Below, in pieces: positions 1-4,581 of a DNA stretch of 6,199 nucleotides. The DNA lies in assembly GCA_043769645.1 (NCBI GenBank), contig JAYVJC010000056.1, forward strand, positions 1-6,199, in the 5' to 3' direction. This DNA comes from JAYUDN01 sp043769645 (GTDB taxonomy: Bacteria > Patescibacteriota > Gracilibacteria > BD1-5 > UBA2023). The first letter of the stretch is position 1. Each line of letters begins with the position of its first letter. A program made the translations under genes and the position numbers. Under the pieces are notes generated by a model, which saw nothing but the letters and a program-made list of their open reading frames with translations, was not told where the DNA came from and ran no database searches.

Positions 1-249
1 CTTCAAAAAAAGCGTGTTTGAGACCGACTTCGTCGTATCGAATGACAGATTCGAGGCGTTATCCAGATGATCGAAGAAGAAGCAGCTGTTCGAGATATCG
101 TTCAGCAACTTTCTGCTGTTCGAAGTGCCATCGGTCAATCTCTCAATGAGGAAATAGTATGTTCTATCGAGAAAATCATCGAAAAGAAGGCAACGCTTGA
201 TCCAAAAGAATATGATGAAATCCGAGATCTTATGAAAATCGCTCGCTAA
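1..249 (+). CDS. CsoR/RcnR/FrmR-family transcriptional regulator (5' end cut by window)
   Basis: The 82 visible codons, read from base 1 with TGA as Gly, give a small all-helical protein with the family hallmark R-L-R-R-I-E-G-Q-I-R-G (visible residues 9-19), followed by L-S-A-V-R-S-A (37-43). These are the helix 1 and helix 2 signatures of the DUF156 family of copper, nickel or formaldehyde sensors, which act as tetrameric DNA-binding repressors. The Gly of R-I-E-G-Q is encoded by TGA (43-45), and a second TGA lies at 19-21. Starting at the ATG at 67 would delete helix 1, so the true start is upstream of the window, probably only a few residues away given the usual 85-100 aa length. The usual Cys/His ligand positions appear as Val30, Ser55 and Ile59, with one off-register Cys54. 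What it senses is therefore unclear. No target gene is visible, and an intrinsic terminator follows the TAA. Confidence 0.85.
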
Positions 250-262
250 ATCTGTAATCCTT

Positions 263-291
263 AAGACAATCTCTCCGAGGTTGTCTTTTTT
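263..291 (+). terminator. Intrinsic terminator after the CsoR-like gene
   Basis: AAGACAA (263-269) pairs with TTGTCTT (281-287). Inside this, CTC/GAG pairs after a T-G wobble, giving about 11 pairs around a TCC loop, and the 3' arm runs into a T tract ending at 291. It lies 14 bases after the TAA at 247-249, so the regulator's transcript ends here. Confidence 0.85.
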
Positions 292-375
292 GAAATCTTT
301 GTAGTGTAGAACTCTCGAAAGCGTTTCAAAAACATCCTTTCTATATGATGAATGTACCCGAGATAATCAATCTCA

Positions 376-381
376 TATATT
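376..381 (+). promoter_or_regulatory. Possible -10 element for the EVE-domain gene
   Basis: TATATT matches the sigma-70 -10 consensus at five of six bases and ends 16 bases before the ATG at 398. The -35 position at a 17-bp spacing (353-358, TGTACC) is a poor match. The implied leader is about 10 nt and contains no Shine-Dalgarno sequence. This is weak evidence by itself, but the spacing resembles that of the other genes here. Confidence 0.3.
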
Positions 382-397
382 TCCTTACTTTTTCTAT

Positions 398-865
398 ATG
401 ACGTACTGGCTTATGAAATCTGAACCCTCTGAGTACTCGATCGATAATCTTGCTCGAGATGGAGTATCTTCTTGGTTTGGGGTGAGGAACTATCTGGCTC
501 GCAACTATATGCGAGATCAGATGAAAGTGGGGGATAGGATTTTATTTTACCACTCATCGTGTCCTGTCCCAGGAATTGTTGGCACTGCTAAAGTGGCATC
601 ATGAGCCCACCCCGATAGTACCCAATTCGATATATGTGGAAAATACTATGATTCGAGGGCAAGCCTTGAAAAACCTATCTGGCAGTGCGTCGATATTTGT
701 TTTGTGGAGAAATTCCCTGAGGTTTTGAGTATTACTACGCTGAGAAATGAATCAAAACTTCAAGGTATGATTATCCTCCAAAAAGGAAATAGACTCTCTA
801 TCACCCCGGTGAGTGAACTTGAGTACACTACTATTCTTGCTCTTTCTCTTTCGGATTGAGAATAG
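398..865 (+). CDS. EVE-domain protein (PUA-like fold, modified-base binding family)
   Basis: This 155-aa protein spans a single EVE domain, the usual length for bacterial stand-alone members and relatives of thymocyte nuclear protein 1. It opens with the typical M-x-Y-W-L-M-K-S-E-P-S-E-Y-S-I motif. Next come S-W-F-G-V-R-N-Y-x-A-R-N near residue 27, V-G-D-R-I-L-F-Y-H-S (about 45-54) and P-G-I-V-G. After the first TGA follow A-H-P-D, an aromatic-rich K-Y-Y-D stretch, and R-L-S-I-x-P-V near the end. The family belongs to the PUA/YTH-like superfamily, and some members bind modified cytosine or other modified bases in DNA or RNA; the ligand here is unknown. In-frame TGA codons at 602-604 and 857-859 are read as Gly. 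Translation as a 68-aa product ending at 604 would drop the C-terminal half of the fold. The 3' end overlaps the convergent lipoprotein gene by 35 bp. Confidence 0.92.
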
Positions 866-1118
866 TATCTGCAGTTTCTAGGTTGGTATCTTCTCCACTT
901 CCAGATGTAGAACTGAGACTACCACTTGTTTCTACTATAGTTTCAGTTGTAGGTATTTCTCAAGAAGATTCGTGAATTGATCCTGATTGAACCACATTCC
1001 CTGTATATGAAGGAAGAGGATTTGGTAGGGGAGGTTTTTGGATAGGTGGTGGTGGGGTATCGATTCTAGAACATCCGATAAGGGGAAAAGAAAGGATAAC
1101 AAGAAGGAGGATTCGCAT
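831..1118 (-). CDS. Small predicted lipoprotein, Pro- and Ser/Thr-rich
   Basis: On the minus strand, the ATG at 1118-1116 opens a 95-aa frame ending at TAG (833-831). It begins M-R-I-L-L-L-V-I-L-S-F-P-L-I-G-C, a short signal peptide with a canonical lipobox L-I-G-C. Cys16 would be lipidated and become the N-terminus of an 80-aa mature protein. After it come a proline-rich segment (residues 22-37) and a Ser/Thr/Gly/Glu-rich, probably disordered tail ending in K-E-K-E-Q-E. No fold or homologous family is recognised. It probably sits tethered on the outer face of the membrane. One codon (962-960 on the minus strand) is TGA, read as Gly53; under the standard code the frame is cut to 52 codons. 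The gene converges on the EVE gene and overlaps its last 35 bp. The main support is the signal peptide and lipobox in a gap otherwise lacking genes. Confidence 0.72.
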
Positions 1119-1141
1119 AATAAAAGAGGTAAGTTCCTTTT

Positions 1142-1147
1142 AGTATA
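1142..1147 (-). promoter_or_regulatory. -10 element for the lipoprotein gene
   Basis: Read on the minus strand this is TATACT, five of six matches to the -10 consensus, 23 bases before the ATG at 1118. The -35 position falls in an A/T-only tract and is a poor match. Such a tract could substitute in part as an UP-like element. The predicted leader is about 16 nt, and the AAGGAA in this area lies too far upstream of the ATG to be a ribosome binding site. Confidence 0.45.
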
Positions 1148-1150
1148 GAG

Positions 1151-1178
1151 AATAATTTAAAAAAATAAAAAAATTATT
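1151..1178. repeat. A/T-only inverted repeat between divergent promoters
   Basis: AATAATTT (1151-1158) and AAATTATT (1171-1178) are perfect inverted repeats. The 12-base spacer is all A except for one T. The element sits between the minus-strand -10 and the plus-strand -35. A-tracts immediately upstream of -35 boxes are typical of UP elements contacted by the RNA polymerase alpha subunit; that role is inferred. Confidence 0.5.
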
Positions 1179-1206
1179 TGCATTTTCTTCACACTTCTTC
1201 TATAAT
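1178..1206 (+). promoter_or_regulatory. Strong sigma-70-type promoter with no obvious gene downstream
   Basis: TTGCAT (1178-1183), a spacer of exactly 17 bp and a perfect TATAAT (1201-1206), preceded by an A-rich tract, make this the best promoter in the window. Transcription should start near 1212-1213. There the sequence reads ATG and then only six codons (M-F-F-G-Q-N) before TAA. No long reading frame follows within several hundred bases under code 25, so the product may be an untranslated RNA. Confidence 0.7.
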
Positions 1207-1212
1207 AAATTT

Positions 1213-1302
1213 ATGTTCTTTGGTCAGAACTAAGCTTTAGCCTCATCAGAATCGTATCGTACATACAATATCTCTCTATTCTTACCTACTGTAGGTTTTT
1301 TT
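1213..1302 (+). ncRNA. Candidate small RNA or attenuator-like leader
   Basis: The segment starts at the predicted start site of the strong promoter and ends in a run of seven T (1296-1302). A short hairpin, ACCTA/TAGGT around a CTG loop (1284-1296), precedes that run. Near the 5' end GTTCT pairs with AGAAC around a 6-base loop (1215-1230). The first bases also encode a six-codon peptide, so a leader-peptide arrangement is possible. The terminator stem is only 5 bp, which is weak. It does not match 4.5S, tmRNA, RNase P RNA, 6S or tRNA by eye. Confidence 0.3.
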
Positions 1303-1889
1303 CTTTCTAGAAATTCCATAGTAAAACTGGATCAAATAGCAGAGTTTAAGATCAATTTCTATCGAAAATCTCTCTCTAAAATGGCATAGTATTTTGAGGG
1401 AATTAAGATGTATTTATTTGAATGTTGGTATCTTTATAAAGAAAGGACCAGATATTTATAAACCTAGATTCTTTATACCTTAGAATGATAAAATTTTAAT
1501 CGTATCTTATCTACGATATTATACATGCACGATTTTTAGTCTTAAGAATTTCTTCGAATGAGAAATAGGAGATAATATGAGTAAGACTCATCGGACTCAT
1601 CATATATACTTTGTTAGGGTTTTTATCATAGCTTTGTTTGAGTGATATAGAGTGTAGCTTACTGTCACACTCTACTCTTTAAAAAAACTTACTTGATAGA
1701 CGATATTCTGAACTCTACCGGAGATTCCATTCATTTACTACTTATCGCTCTTTTCCTCTCCTTTTTTTGGAAGAATTATATGAAAGAAGGAAACTCTATG
1801 AAGAAAATTTCAAAGTTATGAATTAACATTTTCCTCGAACCTATTCTTCACATATATATTTTTCGATTTTCTTCTTTTCGAAAAATCTT
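1303..1889. other. AT-rich intergenic region with hairpins and weak small frames, no recognised gene
   Basis: No recognisable protein or RNA family is seen here. Small hairpins are ATCGTA/TACGAT (1499-1517), ATTTCT/AGAAAT (1548-1566), ATGAGT/ACTCAT (1577-1591) and TAGAGTGT/ACACTCTA (1648-1674). None is followed by a clear T tract. Two small frames have good ribosome binding sites. One uses AGGAG five bases before the ATG at 1577 and gives 26 codons to TAG at 1655 if TGA is Gly. The other uses AAGGAA five bases before the ATG at 1798 and gives 64 codons to TAG at 1990, overlapping the start of topA. Neither product resembles a known family, so I leave them uncalled as genes. Confidence 0.5.
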
Positions 1890-1918
1890 TTGACTTTCGT
1901 TCCCTCCACTCATATCTT
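1890..1918 (+). promoter_or_regulatory. Probable topA promoter
   Basis: TTGACT (1890-1895, five of six to the -35 consensus) is followed after exactly 17 bp by TATCTT (1913-1918, four of six to the -10 consensus). The predicted start near 1925 leaves about 18 nt of leader before the ATG at 1944. That leader has no purine-rich Shine-Dalgarno sequence. Confidence 0.5.
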
Positions 1919-1943
1919 CTATGCTATCATTACCAGTATATCT

Positions 1944-4499
1944 ATGAAAAATCTCGTTATTGTCGAGTCTCCAGCAAAAGGAAAAACTATAGAAAAATTT
2001 CTGGGGAAGGATTATCGAGTTGAAGCTTCGTTTGGCCATATTCGTGACCTTCCAGAAAAAAACCTCGGTGTGAATATTGTGGGGGGATTTATCCCAGAAT
2101 ATGAGATTACGGCTGAAAAGAAGAAACGCGTTTCCGAGCTCAAAAAATATGCGAAAGAAGCTGAGAAGATCTGGATAGCGACGGATGAAGATCGTGAAGG
2201 AGAAGCGATCGGATGGCACCTCTGTGCGGCGCTCGGCATCGATGAAACCAAGGTAGATCGGATTGTATTTCATGAGATTACGAAGACCGCTATCGATCAC
2301 GCGATTGCCCACCCCCGACATATCGATATGGGACTCGTCTATGCACAACAGTCACGACGAATTCTGGATCGAATCGTCGGATATGAAGTCTCTCCGGTGC
2401 TTTGGAAGAAAATCCGTCCAGGACTCTCCGCTGGACGAGTACAATCGGTCGCGGTCAAGATCCTCGTCGAACGAGAACGAGAGATTCGAGCCTTTATACC
2501 CGAAGAGTCATGGAAAATAGAGGCGAGTATCGAAGCTCAAGGGTATCAGTTTCCGATCGAGTTTACTAAAGTCGATGGAAAGAATAAGAAATATAAGTCG
2601 CATACTGATATCGAAAAGTTTTTTGCTACCTATGGTGTCCAGTTGGCATCGCTTTCTCCGAAGAAAGATAAGAAAGGAAATATCCTGATCGAGTCTCCAC
2701 TCCACCACCAGTTCCTCCTCGATGATGTTGAGAAGAAAGAATCAACGCGTATGCCTGGGGCTCCATTTACGACTTCTACCCTTCAGCAAGAAGCCTCTCG
2801 AAAGCTCGGATATGGAGTCAAGCAGACGATGGATATCGCTCAGCGTCTCTATCAAGCCGGTCATATCACGTATATGCGAACTGATTCGGTCAATCTCTCT
2901 GATCTCGCGATTACTTCAGCTCGAGAATTTATCACGAAAGAATATGGGAAGGAATATGCTCTTCCGAATGGTCGGAAGTATAAGACCAAGCAAGCGAGTG
3001 CTCAGGAAGCCCATGAAGCGATCCGTCCTACATATATAGATAAGACCCCAGACTCGATCAGCCTCGATGGACAGGAGCTTAAGATTTATACCCTCATCTG
3101 GCAGCGTACGGTAGCATCACAGATGAAAGAGGCCATCGTCGAGACGACAACTTTTAGTTTTACCCCGATGGGTCATCCGACTGAGACGTGGATCGTAAAG
3201 GGGGAAGTCATCCAGTTCGCTGGATTTATGAAGCTCTATATCGAAGGAACTGATGAGGAAGAGGAGGAGGGGAGTGCGAAGCTCCCTCCACTGAAGGCGG
3301 GAGACCTAGTAGAATCGACTCGCATCGTCGGACTTCAGAAATTTTCCCTTCCTCCTCCACGGTATACGGAAGCGAGTCTTGTAAAGAAACTCGAATCGGA
3401 AGGCATCGGCCGTCCATCGACCTATGCCCCCACTATACAGACGATACAGGATCGCGGGTATGTTGAAAAGGCCGAAAAGAAACTCGTCCCTACTGATATT
3501 GCCTTTGTGGTGACGGATTACCTAGATAAAGAGTTTTCGAATTTTATGCAATATAGCTTCACGGCACGAGTGGAAGCGGAGTTTGATGAAGTGTCGGAAG
3601 GCAAGCTCGAGTGGCAGAAGATGCTCGGAGACTTTTATACTCCTTTTCATACGCTTATCGAAAATGCAACGGGAGCTGAGGGTAGATTCGCCTGAGAACG
3701 TATCCTCGGAAAGGATCCGAAGTCTGGGAGAAGTGTACTCGTTCGTATGAGTCGATTCGGTCCGGTCGTCCAGATAGGAGCGATGGGAGAGCTCGATGAA
3801 GAAGAAAAGCCTAAATATGCGAATCTTCCTCAGGGGTCCAATATGGATACGATTGATTTCGAGACTGCTATGGCTTCTTTTGCCCTTCCGAAAACCCTCG
3901 GAACCCACGAATGAAAGGAAATAACTATTGGCTCTGGTCGCTATGGTCCGTATGTAAAGTATGGGGATGCTTTTGTTTCTATCCCTCGTGGAGAAGATGC
4001 CCTCTCGGTTGATATGGCTCGAGCCCTTGAGATTATCGAGGAAAAGGCAACCGCTGATGCGCCCATCATGATGTACGAAGGTCAGTGAGTTACTAAAGGG
4101 AAGGGAAGATTCGGTCCGTTTCTCAAGTGGAATGCCCTCTATGTCAACGTGCCAAAAAGTATAGATTTCGAAAATATCACTCCTGAAGAATGTGAAGCCC
4201 TTCTTACTCTCAAGGTAGCCAAGGAAGCCAATCGATATATCCATAATTGGCCTGAGGAAAAAATTTCAGTCGAAAATGGTCGGTATGGTCCCTTTATCAA
4301 GTGGGAGAAGAAGAACCTCTATCTGAAGCAAGGAAAGAAAAAAATCACAGAGCTCGAAGATATCAAGGTCCTCACGCTTATAGAGGTGAAGGCAATGATA
4401 GAAGATCAAGTTCCAGGTGCCTTCAAGGAAAAGAAAAGTATCACAAAAAAATCTTCAGTAAAAAAATCTAGCTCCAAAGTGAAGGCCAAGAAAAAATAA
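1944..4499 (+). CDS. topA: DNA topoisomerase I (type IA)
   Basis: The complete 851-aa enzyme relaxes negatively supercoiled DNA by single-strand cutting and passage. The Toprim domain starts at residue 1 (M-K-N-L-V-I-V-E-S-P-A-K-G-K-T). Glu8 and D81-E-D83-R-E85 form the acidic metal-binding site. The active-site tyrosine is Tyr310 in G-H-I-T-Y-M-R-T-D-S. Further core motifs are A-Q-E-A-H-E-A-I-R-P-T and E-G-I-G-R-P-S-T-Y-A-P-T-I. The C-terminus has no four-Cys zinc fingers. It carries about four Topo C-terminal repeats of the G-R-F/Y-G-P type (near 604, 666, 722 and 780) and a Lys/Ser-rich tail that probably binds DNA. TGA codons at 3693, 3912 and 4086 are Gly584, Gly657 and Gly715; stopping at 3693 would remove all repeats. 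The ATG at 1944 is preferred because the family starts at this motif; the frame is open from a TTG at 1890, but that adds unlike residues and lies in the predicted promoter. Confidence 0.97.
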
Positions 4500-4501
4500 A
4501 T

Positions 4502-4532
4502 AAAAACTCTCCCTATCTAGGGAGAGTTTTTT
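4502..4532 (+). terminator. Intrinsic terminator after topA
   Basis: AAAAACTCTCCC (4502-4513) pairs perfectly with GGGAGAGTTTTT (4520-4531) around a 6-base loop, and the 3' arm ends in six T. It starts two bases after the TAA of topA. The A-rich 5' arm mirrors the T tract, so it might also terminate minus-strand transcription. Confidence 0.93.
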
Positions 4533-4558
4533 GATATTCTATGAGAATTTCTTATACT
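4531..4558 (+). promoter_or_regulatory. Promoter for the ABC exporter gene
   Basis: TTGATA (4531-4536) and TATACT (4553-4558), each five of six to consensus, are separated by 16 bp. The -35 shares its first bases with the T tract of the topA terminator, so the two units are packed with no gap. The predicted leader is about 17 nt. A GGAG at 4577-4580 lies only one base from the ATG, too close for normal Shine-Dalgarno pairing. Confidence 0.6.
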
Positions 4559-4581
4559 CTTTTTTCATTTAATACTGGAGT

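Noticed and set aside
1230..1319. 29-codon minus-strand frame with protein-like composition
   Set aside because: It has no ribosome binding site or clear promoter, is very short, and is antisense to the candidate small RNA; chance is the simplest explanation.
1548..1566. tRNA T-arm-like hairpin containing TCGAATG
   Set aside because: Loop and stem register do not fit a T arm, and there are no D arm, anticodon arm or acceptor stem around it.
1585..1603. Minus-strand C/TGATGAGTC repeats resembling a hammerhead ribozyme core
   Set aside because: The required GAAA box and closing stems are absent; the similarity comes from the repeated ACTCAT on the plus strand.
1303..1889. Housekeeping RNA (tmRNA, RNase P RNA, 4.5S or 6S) or a CRISPR array in the long gap
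   Set aside because: No conserved core motifs of these RNAs are visible, and there are no regularly spaced repeats.
1890..1943. Extended topA start at TTG 1890
   Set aside because: The added 18 residues are unlike any TopA N-terminus, and the TTG is part of the predicted -35 element. M-K-N-L-V-I-V-E-S-P is the standard family start.
1848..2348. 166-codon open frame on the minus strand
   Set aside because: It is antisense to the TopA Toprim domain, with no recognisable motifs.
3693..4148. topA as a pseudogene or split gene with stops at 3693, 3912 and 4086
   Set aside because: All interruptions are TGA, the frame is kept, and the residues on both sides match the TopA repeat pattern with Gly at those sites.
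3522..4244. 240-codon open frame on the minus strand
   Set aside because: It lies entirely antisense to the conserved TopA C-terminal region and resembles no family; it is a shadow of topA codon use.
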